NCBI RefSeq assembly: GCF_009870125.1
Contig: NC_046679.1
Span: 2,170,001-2,234,000, forward strand
Reading direction: 5' to 3'
DNA length: 64,000 nt
DNA from: Drosophila pseudoobscura
Lineage: Eukaryota; Arthropoda; Insecta; Diptera; Drosophilidae
In this document: piece after piece, positions 26,501 through 40,433 of the stretch
How positions within the stretch are numbered: the first letter of the stretch is position 1
Layout of the letters: each line of letters opens with the position of its first letter
Position numbers and translations under genes: made by a program
Notes under the pieces: generated by a model
Told to the model about the DNA's origin: nothing
Database searches by the model: none
What the model saw: the letters and a program-made list of their open reading frames with translations, nothing else

Positions 26501-29500
26501 TGGGATGTGTCCACGTCCACATGTCGGGCAGTGCAGTTCATTAGGCCGCCTCAAGTTGAAGTTGAAGCTGAAGTTGAAGTTGAAAAGTTGCTAAAATGTT
26601 TACAAGTCACTTTGCGTCGCGATGATACGAGTATTCCCCAGCGCAGCGTGTCCTCGTACTGTGCTCGCTTTCAGAAGCTCCAAAACGGAGACAGACAAAC
26701 GCTCTTACTGTTCTCTGGATAACTTGAGCTCCAGTCCATGACCAGGTCCACGACCAGGTCCAGCCCCAGGTCCAGGTCCCGGCCATATCAATTGTTTGTT
26801 TGCCTTAGATCTGGGCTCCTTGGCTTGGCACATTTTTGTTTGTCAACTGCGTAGCCGCTGTTCATGGTCGCTGGCTTTCGTTGGCTTTCTGCTTTGCACT
26901 GATTGCACTTTGCACAAGGATCCTCGGCTGGCACTCCACTCGGTGTGCAGTAGCTGAGGATAAGGCTTCTCGCGCGACGCACATAAAGTGTCATTCCGTA
27001 GCTGCTAATTGACATCGCACACAGCCACCAGGCCAGCCGCGTTCCCGCGACTGAAGCCGTTTCTGTAGCCAGACTCGGGCCTGAAGTAGAAGTTGGATCG
27101 ATCTCAAGATGGAGCTGGCTCTGGCTCTGAGGCTGAGGCTGGGCCTGGGGCTGTTGCTGAAGCTGAGGCTGGACAATTGTTCTCGTCGCTGGCTGCTTCA
27201 TTGATGCGATTTGAATGCTCGCGCGGCGCGTTTTGATACTCTGTCCAGGAAGGGTACTGCGATTTCAGAAAGGTTTTTGTTACAACAGAAGATCAGCTAG
27301 AAGATCAATCAGCTGCTTAAAATATCTCAGGTTTCTCTAGAATACACAACAGGTACAGTACGCTGATTATCTTAATGTAGCTAGTGTTTCATTGCCTTGC
27401 AATCTTCTCCTGTGGATGATGATAGAGTATCTACACTTCAACGTTTCTTACAGTGCAGACTGTTACCACCCCATTTAGATAGAGCTTATTTATAGAGCCC
27501 GGTAGCTGTGGCACACACACTCAAAGTGTCGCAGTTAATTGGCAAATGTGAGTCAAAGTTTATAGAAAAGATCTGCCACAACAATTGGCGCGCGTTGCCG
27601 CTTTGAAGTCATAATAGATGTAGCCAGGTTGAGTGTATTCAATGGCTTCTGAATGGGCCAAGTCGGGCTAGACCGGCACCGACACCGATGCCCAGTGCCC
27701 AGTGCCCACTGCCCGCGGAGTGGTCAACGGAGACGAACAGAGAGAAGTGCCGACTTCAGCGACAGAGGGGACACAGATACAGACACAGACACACATTGGA
27801 GACACCTGACAATGCCGGACCTCTCACTATGGTCATCAGATCTTTCAGTTGCTTTATTTGCATGGCAAATATTGACGCTTGGTAGTTGGAACGTCCCGAG
27901 ACCCAGTCGATGACGACGGCGGAGCAAACAAATCATAAATACTGAATGCTGAATGCTGAACGCTGAGAGCAAGATGGGGCTCTTGGCCGTGTTTGGCAAA
28001 GTAATTGAGTAAGTGGCGGCGGCTACGGATGCGACGGCGGCTTCGACTTCGACTTGGACTTAGGTGACTTGTCATACCCATTAGCATTTGTTTGTGAAGG
28101 TGCGGGCCGGGATCGGAATCGGGATGGGGATGAAGATCGGACCGCCGCCGCAGAAGCCGCAAGTCATACGGCGTAACACAAATGCCACAATAATTGTTTC
28201 AAGTTGACGACGACGTCGCTCGTCGGTCGTCGGTCGTCAGCGGTCGTCTACAAATATTTGCCATAATTTTCAAGTGGCAAGATTATGACGCATTCACGCC
28301 AGATCGGCAGATCGGCAGAGTTGGCCGAGAGAAGGGAGTACGGGTGCGAGTACGAGCCAGAGAAAGGGAGATATATTTGCAGTCAACTTAGCTGCGATCC
28401 ACTTGTGTGTTCCAGTTCAGTTTTCCGTTTCCCGTTCCCAGTTTCCAGTTTCCAGCTGCAGTTATTAATTGGTATTTAAAGTAAAGAATAATGTTAGCTC
28501 AAACAAAAGAGGACACCACCACAAGCACTTGAGTGTCCGCTCCTTGGGAGAGGACTGCGTCTCGCCTCATCCATCACATCACCCACAGAGTCTCGAGTAC
28601 CGACTGCAGGTAGGGAGTCTCAGTACCCGTCCCCGACCCACTCCTAAGACAGCTGGGTACTCTCGACTCTCAAGTGCGCGGAGTCGCAGAAGGAGGCGTA
28701 GTTGGAACCGCAGGACACTTTCTGCGCACTATTGGCACTTTTATTATGTTCACACTTGAGGAAATAATTGCATGCTGTGCGCTTAGCCCAAACTAAACTC
28801 AGCCTAGACGCTGAGGCACCACCACACCCTGAGACGGAGATAGAGCCAGAGATACAACAGCCTTGTCCAGAGTCGACGGCGACGGCGACACCGATACCGG
28901 GCCAGACCTCGTGGCAACTTTATGACACTCGCAACGCCGTAGCAGCTGTGGCCGGCCTGGAACGAGCTCGGGCTCGGGCCCGGGCCAAGCCTAATGGTGG
29001 AGTGGACACCAGGCTCGAGCCGTTAAAATGACTGCCAAAACATTCAATAAATATGTTGGCTCATATAAATTATGGCGGCTAATGAACCCGGCTCTCCCTG
29101 AGTGTGGAGCAATCCTAGAAACTCGAACAGCCGAATATAGAGAAAAACTCAAACAAAATCGACACAATAAAGCGCAGTTGCATCTGCCACTAAATGCTGC
29201 TCGCTGCCGTTGCTGTTGCTGTTGCACGCTTATCAACCGCCACGCATCTATAAGATTTCCTTGGAAATTTACTATATCAATAGCCGAGGGTAGGGACAAC
29301 AATGTCGACACTTGGGTAACCCAGCAGTCCACTCTTTATAGGCAACGCAACCTACGATCCGCATTCTCCATCCATTTCGGAGCGGACTGTGACTCTGCCT
29401 CAGCGCCTGCCTCAGCCTCTGGCTGATTGAAATTTGTGAGCTACTTGACTTTGGCTTTATGGCCCGCTAATTAATAAAGCCTCTGTCAGATGGTCTTGGC

Positions 29501-32500
29501 CCATGTGGGGTGGGGAATGAATCCTTGGTTTATGTGAACAGAAGGAGTGAAATTCGAGCTCTTTCTTAACGGACACTAAAACAGATGGTGGCCAAGCGGC
29601 TATCGCAGGATTTCCAGCAGATTCGCTATCATTTTTAAAGCCTATAAATAACGTAAATATAGTTAATCAAATTTATGAACGTCGAATCTTAAGCGATAGT
29701 CTCCACTTAAATATGAACAAAACAAACTCATATTTTTCATACTTTTGTTTGGAATTCTTATGGTAATCCATTTATAGATATATTTCTAATCGTGTGGAAT
29801 TTTCCCATACTTTTTAAATGGAAACCAATAACCAACAGATGAGTTGATAATTCATCAAATTAACAATTGATTTCGTGTGGATTTTAAAAGGTCAAAAAAG
29901 GATACCATACAGATAATTCGACTGGGAATTATAACCACTTCAAAATCGGATTGGCTTTGGCTTTCAGCAACAACAGAAATCGACCGAAAAATATCTTTTA
30001 ATTACTACGATCCCAATACTCCAGACTCCAGAATAACAATGCCCCAATAACAATTCCTCACTTGGGCAGAGCTCAGACAGCTGTTTAAGGACATAGGGCA
30101 TTCGAAAGGATCAATCAAAATGTGCAACTTGTGCGAGTATGGCCCATAAGCGCATAATGCTGTTTGCACTTTGACTTTCAAATTGGCTGATCCCCATCCA
30201 ATCCCCTGGCCAACAAAGAGCCTAATCCGGCTAATCCTCTTGTAGGCGAATGCTGCCTTTTTGACACTCATCAAACGCCTGAAAGAACTCAAGTGTGTGT
30301 TCCCTTCGCTTGCCTGTGTGTATCTTTTGCATACAAGAACGAGTATCTATGGGATTGAAATTCCGTCGAAATGCATAGAGGAGACGAGAGAGATGGAAGA
30401 GAAACAATCAAACAATTGGCCTGTCAGCAGAGATTGGATGTCAAGGGAGCAGTGCTTAGAGGGAATTGCACTTCATAGTTCGTAGATCCATTCGAGGCGC
30501 ATTGTCATCGACGAGTTCATTATTAAATCATTTTTGGGAGTCTTTGACACGTGAGCAGGCCACACAGAAACACAAACAGAACTGAGGCTAAGACTGAGAC
30601 TGGTATATGCCAAGAGAAAGAGAAGAGAGGTCTAACATTTGCTAACAGCTGAACATGACTCGAATAAAAGTTGATTTTCATATGCAGATTTCCAGGGAGG
30701 CGACAGCTGACAACGTTTCTGCCAATTATGGAGACGAAAATACCCAACATTTGCCCCGAACATATACATACATATATTCTCTGCTGAAATCAATTAATGA
30801 TCAAATGTTCCCTTTCCAAATCCAAACATAATTGGCTTGTTGTTTGGGCTGTCTCGTCATAAAGCCAAAAATAATGAGGGTGCAGAAAACCTCCCGCACA
30901 AATACGAATATGCGCGTGGTGGAACAGCAACAGCATCCCAGGGATTTTCTGGAAAAACAACACAAACAGATAAACAAATGCCCGATAAACATCTCCATAA
31001 TGGGACGACAATTCAGGGAGATCGTCTGAACATATGCATTAATTGCAGATTGTTGGCAAGGACTCCGATCTGGTCGGTCCTGGCAACTTATGCGGGCTTC
31101 GCTTTTACTAAACATACTCGTACTCGTACTCGTACGAGTTTAAGTGCCAACAAGCAATTGACACAATAGCAGCAAAAGTCTGTAGAAATATGTGAAATAT
31201 TGTGGATCAGGCAGAGGAGAGGAATGCCAGTTGTTGGACAAACGCAAACGCCTCCAGAATTGGCAGCAGGCTGGGCCTGGATCAACTCTGGGAGTGACCA
31301 AAACAATTTTCAAATTAAAAACCACTAAAGATGCAGTTGACACGCTTCATATATCAAAGAGCAGCAGCAGCAGCAGCAGCAGGAGCCGGGTCGAGCCAAG
31401 TCGAGCACCTTTTTTGATTTCCGGGAAAAGCCAGACCCGGTCCGGGCCCGGCCCGGCCCGGAGGCGTTAAGACCAAACACTTGGCACGCTGGCAATTAGA
31501 TGCGCTTCACTTGAACCTATTTAAAATACAATCGAAACTGCACTCCGCAAGCCAGACCCCGACCCCGACTCCGATCCCGACTCCCAGTCTGACTCCGACT
31601 TCCACTCACAAAAGAGGTGTAAAATTTTGTCTTTTTTGTTGGCTTTTGTTTCGTTTTGTATTTCGCAACGGCCAACAATGCCCGGCCACTGATAGAAACA
31701 ATGGCCACGGCGGCCAGAGAGCCAAGGATGCGATGGCAGACAATGCACCGAATCGTTGCCGCTGCCAAAAGGTGCAACAAAAACAATGAACCAGCATTGT
31801 ATGCTGAGGCAATAACAGATCAGACCAGGCCAGAGATCCAGAGCCAAAGCCGGACCCAGCCCGAATCTGAAGCCAAACCCAACTTAAAAACCAAGACACT
31901 TCTCTCTCTGGCTTATCAAAACATATTTGTTTGTAATATTTTAAGTGTGGTGTGTATGCAAGTTCAATAAACCCCAGAGAAAGACTCTCAACTAATTCAA
32001 TAAACTAAGGGGAAAATTATCAACAATTTTCCATTAGACCCGCGGGACTGTCCCTATCGGACCAAATTAAAACATAGCGCTTGTAATTGGCCATAAAAAG
32101 GATAACATCGCTGACAGCCATTCGCCTTATCGACAACTGGAACGGAGATGGAGACTGGGACCTCGACTTGGACTTGGATGGAGACTGGGACTGCAACTCC
32201 ATCTCCCCTCAAGTAATTGAGGCTGTCGTCGTCGTCCTCATCTAATCAGCAGGCATAACGCTTGACTAGCCCCAAATGCTTATCGATACTCATTCCCTCG
32301 CTTACACGCACACACGCGCACCCGGAGTAGTGTAATTATGTGGCAGAGATAACCCTTAAGTCGAACATCCCCCAGCAGACAAATTCAAACTCAGAAAGAA
32401 AGGCTGAAACAGCCAGAGTTGGGCTGACAAGATTTATAGACCTGCTCTTGACAATTAGCGCTGATAACTTTCGGTTTTAGTTCGATTCCATTTTCTTTGT

Positions 32501-34989
32501 TTTTTAGATTGTTTTCTTGGGTTTTTCAATTGAAATTGCCTGTCTAATTTGGTGAGTTACTGCGTCAGGTTCAGGAAGGCAAAGTAATTATTAAATATTG
32601 GGAAAAATCATTCAAGCATTGGAAAATATGAGTAAAATTGTGTATATTCTTTCCAGACATGATTTCCACTGGCAGCTGCATGATTGAGCTGGGCGTGGCC
32701 AGCCAGTGGCCCAAACATTAAACGGTAGTTAGTCCGATTAGGGAAAGAGGAAAGGTTCTCGAGTCTAGTGTGGTAAATATTGTGCCACTCCGCCAGTCAG
32801 TCAGTCAGTCCGGTCGTCGCGACTACTTTCTCCGTGAAGCGTGCCGAGAACTGGCGCCAGAGGTGGACACTTGTCGCACATTCTGCCACGGTCGCTGTCT
32901 TTGTGGATCGCATTACAGGGCAGAGAGACTGAGGCTGGTGGGAGTTATCCCGATCCCAGGACACGGCTCATTAATATCTCTCATATTTTTCACGCCACTG
33001 CGAGTGTGTCTAATGAGCAATGTGTCCATATTTAGTCAAACTACATGATCCTTTCCATCGAAAAAGAAAGGGGAAAACGCACTCACACACAAGCACATAG
33101 ATGTCACTGTTGTGTTAGTGAGCTTGAAATCCCCATGCATTCACCTTGAAGCTTTATCAAGAGAGCTTTCATCTGCCTGCGTGACTGCTATCCGTGTGAA
33201 AGCTTCTAAACAAATGTCATTCATTGAGGCATCGATCTGCAAACGATTATTCCAATAGCATGCCATTTTGTTCTCTCACGAATGAGCAGCAATTTAATCG
33301 AACTACTGACACACAAGCCATGAAATGCCTATGAATAGCAATTTTCATCAAATTTATTATCGCTATACATATGTGTGTGTGTGTGCCATCAAATGGCTGG
33401 GAAGGTCCGGTCCGGTCCGTTCGGTGCGGCATGCAAATGTCATTCGGCAATTGCATTAATGGCGGCGATTGTTTCGCCTGAGAGATGCGATGGTGCGATG
33501 CGGAGGGGAGACGACCCAACCCGACCCGACCCATTCGACTGGGCACATTCATGCTGGTCAATTGCCAAAATGACATTATTAACAGCCAGCGAGGCAGTGA
33601 GGCGGGCAGACTCCGATTGAGGGTATTATTATTGTTATCCTTTCAACACAAAATGGCAGCCTGACATGGCCATAGTTTTGGCATTCAAATTTTCGCTGGT
33701 GCTGGTGTTGGTGTTGGTGTGTTGCTGTCGTTGCCGCCATTGTTTGCAGCTAACTGTGCGTGCCGAACGGATCCCAGATCCCACATCTCAGAGCATCCCA
33801 GCGGGCAGCTGACGGCGAGCGATTAAAATCTCACTCCGTATCCAGAACCCCCGAAGCCAGAAGCCAGAAACCAGAAGCCCGAAATCGGGAACCGGGGAAC
33901 CCGGGGAACCAAAGTATGCAGACTATTTTTCGGCCATGGTGTGAAGTTCTCGATTTGAATAATATCAGCGCTTAATTAAGAGGAACATTTCGTACTGGAG
34001 GCAGTTTAAACTTTGCTGAGAACTCAGTTGGCTTGAAAGGAAATGCTGCCACAGTTTTGCAGCTGCTTCCGCTGGTCTGAAGAGTGCACCAGAGCAAATT
34101 GTAAATGATTATAAATGTTTATTAATTGTTTGAAAATAATTGATAATTATAGAACCGCTGATGATGTGGACGGTGCAGTGCTGCGACGGCGGCGTCTCAG
34201 ATGGGAACCTGATCCAATTACGGCGCGGAAATTCCCACACGAGGGCGGAAATACGAGACCGAAGTGAGTCGGAGCTGAGGATCCGTTCAGACTGATTGCC
34301 GCTGCCAAGGATCGTTAGTGGCAGACAAGTTGGGCGCAACCGCAACAACACAATTCCCGTGAAAATGCGCCGAACACACGCGGCGTTTCTGTGGCAGAGT
34401 CGTGTCTATTGCAGGGGCAGCGGATCCTATGGTATTGTACAGAGCAGAGCGGAGGGGCCTGGAGGCGTCAGCGCCGGCGGCGTTACAGATGCCGCAAGTA
34501 GCTGTCACTTCCAACACATGTTTTGACCGCATCCATAAATCATCGCATGTCAGGCGTGTCAGCGCGGCAGAGGCATCCGAAACTACGGGAACAACAACTA
34601 ATTCCCTGAAATCGGTTATAGAATCGTTATCAGCAAATACTCAGCAAGCGCAAATTAAATAATAACACTCTCTCAAATGCCCCAGCTAATTATACAGATT
34701 AATGAATCAGAATTCGGAAATCAGCACTTCTAAAATGTAAATCACATTTTTTTAACAATTTATGTACGCAGTTCACTAGAATTAGATCAGAAAGTACTAA
34801 TGTGCGATTTCGTAAAATCCGAAATTGACTTCTAATCTCTGCTGCTAGGAAAAAAGTGCTAATGAATTAATCTGCATTTAAACACAATTTAAATATACTT
34901 AAATTTCTTAATTATTATACAAATTTTCGGGAAATATAAAAATATTATTGATATCTTAAAAGTACTAAAGAATAATACTTACTTAGAAA
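20561..34989. other. Upstream Dr flank, first part of a gene desert
   Basis: No convincing exon in 14 kb. Contents are CA runs at 23827-23846 and 24736-24752, degenerate AAGTTG units at 26552-26589, TCGTAC units at 31115-31136, an AGC run at 31359-31383, and long unique AT-rich stretches such as 24980-25500, 29600-30000 and 34670-34990. The position beside a homeobox promoter suggests enhancers, which is inference. Confidence 0.6.
26552..26589. repeat. AAGTTG/AAGCTG hexamer array
   Basis: About five degenerate units of AAGTTG in unique flanking DNA. Confidence 0.75.
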
Positions 34990-35024
34990 GGGAGTTTTCG
35001 GAAACAATTCTTTGGAGTATAAAA
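34990..35024 (+). promoter_or_regulatory. TATA box with kappaB-like site upstream of the 35 kb ORF
   Basis: GGGAGTTTTC (34990-34999) fits the relaxed Rel consensus GGGRNYYYYY and lies 18 bp before TATAAAA (35018-35024). A minus-strand WGATAR (TTATCA, 35046-35051) follows near the expected start site. Closely spaced kappaB and GATA sites beside a TATA box are typical of fat-body immune genes, but each motif is short enough to occur by chance. Confidence 0.25.
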
Positions 35025-35155
35025 CCTCCAATAATTCCAAGACCCTTATCAAAAACCAAACATCTCTTCAAATAATAGCTACTCGATCCTCGCTTTGTTT
35101 TCCCACACAAAACACATATCAAAAGGCAATTCCTTACAAGTTTTCAATTGCTTGA

Positions 35156-35362
35156 ATGTCATTTCATTTATTTTCCATAATTCTCACTTGGTTTTGGGCC
35201 TCGACCAGCATCAGCAATCAGCCAACATCCGTATCTCAGCTAGACAATCTCCAAGATGAGATGGGCGACAGTGCCAAAAAAGATGCAAAGTCAAGCTATC
35301 CACTTACCCTCGGTTCAAGTCTACAAATAAATTTCAATGTTAATTTAAATGGAATTCATTAG
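35156..35362 (+). CDS. Candidate small secreted peptide (68 aa), unrecognised
   Basis: The ORF runs from ATG (35156) to TAG (35360-35362). Residues 1-20 look like a signal peptide, with a hydrophobic core FSIILTWFW and small residues STSIS before NQPTS. The remaining 48 residues are polar (SQLDNLQDEMGDSAKKDAKSS) and end in an alternating pattern INFNVNLNGIH. There are no cysteines. Upstream there is a TATA box (TATAAAA, 35018-35024) and a kappaB-like GGGAGTTTTC (34990-34999), giving a leader of about 105 nt without intervening ATGs. Against it: no convincing poly(A) signal follows the stop for almost 280 bp, an AATAAA lies inside the ORF (35326-35331), and a 68-codon frame can arise by chance. 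Function is unknown; any secretion or immune role is inference. Confidence 0.25.
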   Translation: MSFHLFSIILTWFWASTSISNQPTSVSQLDNLQDEMGDSAKKDAKSSYPLTLGSSLQINFNVNLNGIH

Positions 35363-38300
35363 GAAGCCTCCCAGGACGGGCGGAGTCCGAGAGTCCATTA
35401 TAAATCAAGTTAAAATTTCGTAAATTCATCGCCACTTTCGTTAACCCCTAATGACTTCTATGCAGGAATTGTTTTGGGCAATCAAGTTGGGCCAGGGCCA
35501 GGGCCACGGCCAGGATCCGGACCAACCCCCGAGTGTTAAATTACCCGGTCAGATGGGGAGGGTTCTCGAGCCAAGGACCAGAGCAAAAGGTGCAAAATGC
35601 ACAAATGAGTATAAATATTTTTACAATTAACGAGAAATTAAATGCGACAAAGATGCATCGCCGGTCAGGGGGTAAAAAGCGGCAGCCGCAAAGATCTATC
35701 CATATCCAACTGCCGCTTGATCCTACGGAGATCTCCGATGCCGCTGCCGATCCTGATTTGGAGTCACCCAAATAGACAAACAAATAACAACCCTAAGAGC
35801 GGCAGCACTCGAGCCAGACAATGGGCACAACACGAATTTAATAGACTTCCAGTCAGACTCCGACTCCGACTCCAGCCCGGCCCCGAGGACGAGGACGATG
35901 ATGATGATGATGTCCTTCTGCCATTTAATGCGTACAAAATGTCTAATAAATTAACTTCACTTCACTCTCTCTCTGTCTCTCTCTATCGCTGTATCTGGGG
36001 ATCTGTGTTCGAGTATCTGTGTGTGTTGTGCTTTGTGTAAGTGGCCTGAAAGAAAAATCGTTTTCAAATGAATTTCAATGCAACGAAGCGTAAAACATTT
36101 TACGCCGCGCATCGCGTCGGATCGGATCGTTTAGGGGAAGGGAATGAGTATGGGTTGGTATGGGTTTTGCCTAGGACTCGAATGGGAGTCGGAGTCGGGG
36201 TAGCAAGGAGCTCTACAAAAGGACATGCGGCGGCTGCAACAGCCACTCGAGAGGGAGACAGATATGGATATCCTATTAAACAGTTTATTAATGAATCCTT
36301 TCAATTGTTAGCGCGTGATTTCCACTTTCACATGCCACCGTACTCACGTACCCCGAGCCATTCAAGGACAATTAGAAGAAGGACTTTACCAAAAAATAGG
36401 GAAATAAAGGTTAGCGGAGAGGGGATAACCAATTGCAGTTTATGAAATGGAATTTAATGACCCAGAAAGCATGCATTGGGCTCCTTGTTAATATGATTGG
36501 ACAAACAGTTGGCTTCATATGACACAAAGGACGAGCAAGGACAACGCACAGATGAAAGCTGCTCTGCCGCTACCGTATGGCTCATCTTTTTCTGGTGTCA
36601 AATATTTTCCTAGATTTTGTGACGCCTGTTTTTTAAGAGGAAACCCAATGATTTTGTTGTGATTTATGAACGCGGCGGGAGATCCTTGAAGTGGCGCGCA
36701 GTGGCTACAAGGCTATAGAGTGCTTCTGATACATATCCGGAAAGAGAGAGGGATCGAAAGGAGGCTCCCAGTCAACACATAAAAGTATGCTATCGAAGTG
36801 AGATTTCTGAGAAAATGTCTTGCCCCAAACTATTCAAATTTGTTTCCATTTAAAAGTAGATCTATTGTAGGATCTGGCACATCTGCCTCATGCATATTCC
36901 CAAATCGACGATCCCTCAACGATTGTCCATCAGTTAGCATTACAAATTTATATTATGACCCAGGCAAAATCAATTGTCAACCGTATTCCTCGGCACAAGT
37001 AAACGAGTGGGAAAGAGTCGTTATGAATTGGTTTTGAAGTGCCAATGAATGGCATAAAAAATTGTGGCAGCGCTCTCATTATGAGCGAGCCATTGAACAA
37101 ATTTCTCTCCCTTTATATCTTTATATCTTTACCTTTTACCCATATCTATGGCTCTTTCTCTCCCTCTGTGGGGCTTGGGTTGGCCTCTGCAGCAGGCTAA
37201 TACGATTATAAATATACGATTATTAACACACGATTGCCTTCTGACATAATTAAGACACAAGAGGATGCTGCCAGCGAGCGTACGGACTGAGCAAATAAAT
37301 GAATGGATGGTGGAATGGTTAGACGAATGGCTGGCACCGGGGTCTGGGTACGTACGTACGTATATGTGTGTGGCACAGGGAAAACAATGGCGACGGCTAA
37401 ATGTCACACGGCACACAGTGCCTGACAGACATTGGCTGATGCTCCGATAGCTGACATGTGCTGGCAGCCGCAGCCGCAGCCGTGCACTCGACTCTATCTC
37501 TCCCTCTGTAATGGTCTGCTAATAGATGTACTCGTACAATATTTGAAATTAAAAGTAAACCGCAAACAGGCCAAAGATAAATGGCCAACAATGGGTGAAG
37601 TCATCTCCCCTGGGTTGCGGCATCGGAACGGTGATTAATGAGCAGCCCAGACACATCAAGTAAATAACTTTCATAAAACCAACCCATTGGGAGTTGTGGG
37701 AATTTGTTTTTCTCAGAGTAAAGAAAGAAATCACAGATATCTGCTGGTCCAAGTACTAGGATAGTGTCAATAGGATAGCAGAGGCTACTTTTCCTACTTT
37801 TCAGTGGCAGTCCTGCCTGTGACCCGATCGTCCTTCACCTCTAATTTGCATGCATGCAAGCATGCCCAATCAATATAATTTACTTCAGTCAAAGCCTCAC
37901 TCTGGCTCCATTCAATCCACTCCACTCCATAATTAGCTCTCATTCGTGCTCAGCCTTCGGCCACACCTTCAAGGCGACCAGGCCAGGGAGATACTCGTTT
38001 AGCGCAATTAGCCACAATCGAGTTGATATGTCAAATTAATAAAATATTAAATTGAAGGTGGCCCCTGCTGCTGCTGCTGCTGGAGCTGGAGCTGGCGATC
38101 CGTGTCCGTGTCCGAGGTTAAGGCGCATAAATTGTGCAATTTGAGGCGTTGATTTGTTGTCGGTGAACGGGTTTCTCGGTTGCCACTCGGCATGGGCTTG
38201 GGGTATGGGGCATGGGCATGGGTATGGGCATGGTATGGGGAGATGTGCGGCCTGTCAAAAAGCCGTAATTTCTGTTTAACTTTGCGCGGCCTGCCTCCGA

Positions 38301-40410
38301 TAAATTATCACAATTTGCGTTGCATTCGCAGCTGAGGCTGAAGCTGTGTATGAGGCGGTGGTCGATGAAGAATCTGAAGCTGAATCGGCAGCAGCAAAAG
38401 CACCAGCAGCACTAGCCGGAGTGGCTAAATTAACAGAAGCCGAATGCAACTAATTTGCGACAAAACGCCCTCAGGTAGTGGCGGTGAGCCAATAAATCAC
38501 GTCAAACCAAAGTGGGAGCCCCGGAGACCCGAGAGCAGCCGCTCGGCATCATTTGGCACTCGAATTTGTTGTCGTCGTCTGCATGCGCTGCAAATAAATT
38601 GCCCTTGCCTGGGCCAGAGCCTGGTCCAAGCCAAGACCAGGCCCAGAGCAGGCGCGAACCGAACTCGGTCGGCAATTGTGCAGGATCACCATGAAATGGG
38701 ATTAAATCGGACAAAAATGTTCGTTAGCGTCAATGAAAAGGCCAAAATGCATGGCCAAGAAGGCATGAATGGACCTCAGACTTGTGGCAAGCTGCAGCCC
38801 CGTTTCAGAACGAAGCTACCACCCCACCCCACCCAACCCAGTCGCCCAATGCGGGGCCAACAACAAATTAACACCTTGGCTTTTGTGTTGCCACTTTGGG
38901 TACAAACAATAAATAAATATCACTCCACGCTCCACTCCAGTCCACACGGCCTGTCAGGAGTCCACTCCCGATCGCAGTTTCAGTACCAGTCCAAGTCCCA
39001 GTCCCAGCCTCAGATCCAACTCCAGTCTCCATCCCATTCCCATTTCCAATGCAAGGCCAGTTCCAGTTCCTGTTGCCTCTTGCCTGTTACCTGGCATTGA
39101 GATTGGCAAATTTATCGTCTTTTAATTAAAGTGCAAGCGACCTGGTTCTCTGTCAGTCCGAAAGAGACAGAGAGAGAGGGAGAGAGAGCGACAGGGTAGC
39201 GAAAGAGAGAGCACTAATTGCCACTCCCTTCTGGCCGCAATGATCGCCACGTGATCTGCATAGGCAAGATCGCAGCCCACCGCATTTCCGCTTCATCTCG
39301 ATTAGATCTTGGCCACAAACCAACGGCTGCCGGAATAATTGAGTGGTTTATCTGGCATCTTGGCCAAAGATTTGTACACATCCCAGACCAGATAACTAAC
39401 TGGGCCGGGAGCGGTCTCCTCTCAGCGATCGCTGGATACGTGGACCTGCTGTATCATCAAAATTGAGTAATTTAACTACTCAATTCCCGATAAATATCCT
39501 ACTGTGGGCATTGCCTACCCAGGGACCCAGCGAGAATGGGATGCACATGCACATGCACTGCGCCAGGGCACTGGTCACTGGTCACTGGTCAGCGGGGGTG
39601 TCCAGTCCTTAGTCCGTCCACGGCCTGGCCATGGCCTGCAATGGGTGCCTTCGTTTGAGGTGTTTTTGAAATTGCCGATCATTATGTAGGGACGTGCTCA
39701 ACGCCAGCGAGGGCTGGTCATAAAGTTGTTCTCTGGAAGAAGTATTTTCAGTTTATGAAGAAAGAACTGCCATACTTGATGGATAATGAATTTCCGTATA
39801 ACAATAAAAACTATTTTATCTAAATATTCACCATATTCACCTCGTGTTTTCCATGCTGGATAATCAAAATGTTGTGGCCAGATCTGCACCATCTTTACAC
39901 TCGACCCCCTCTGCGTAGATAGGCTGTTTGCCGCCTCATGATCAAAATGATCGGTGCTATGTTTTGTGATCTTTCATCCGATCGTTCAACTTAATCACAG
40001 CGCTCATTGTTCGAGCGAGAAGCGGTGGATCCAACGTTAACAACTCCAGAGATGTAACTACAAGAAACAGCATACTTTGTTTCTGATCGAGAGGTGCTGC
40101 TGGAGGGGGGGCTGGGGCTGGTGCTGGTGCTGGACCCAATGATGGTGCCGGGCAACTGCAATTTAGTTTATTGTTATAAGTGAGTGAGGTTAAGTACGAG
40201 AGTAATCTACGAGTTGCCGCCGAGTCGACTCCAGTCGCCGTCTCCAGCCAGCTTCAGACCCATCTCCTCCTCCTCCTACTCCTCCTCCTCGTCATCAGTA
40301 TCATCATCATTTGTAAAGGAGAAACGAGCTAGGGAGCAAAAAAACAGAACTGATTGCATTCCAATCGGCCATCCCAAGCCAAGTGTATGTTGGCCAAGTT
40401 AGTGGGTAAC

Positions 40411-40433
40411 TGTGTGTGTGTGTGTGTGTGTGT
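40411..40433. repeat. GT dinucleotide run
   Basis: About 11 pure GT units. Similar runs lie at 15645-15662, 16084-16109, 23827-23846 (as CA), 24736-24752 (as CA) and 55547-55566. Confidence 0.9.

Noticed and set aside
34287..34662. Cluster of overlapping 76-86 codon frames on both strands
   Set aside because: Frames on both strands are equally open and none has a motif or signal peptide. It is probably just local CpG richness reducing stops.
36798..37037. Kunitz-like cysteine spacing (CIFPNRRSLNDCPS...YYDPGKINCQPY) on the plus strand
   Set aside because: The frame has no upstream ATG, the first two cysteine spacings are off by two and one, the GGC motif and the last cysteines are missing, and no leader exon joins it cleanly. 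At most it is a decayed fragment; more likely chance.
38444..39100. 218-codon plus-strand open frame, the longest outside Dr and ND-20L
   Set aside because: The C-terminal third comes from degenerate CAGTCC/CCAGTC units, and the rest has no domain, no plausible splice context and an irregular composition. Long chance frames are expected in GC-balanced repeat-rich DNA.
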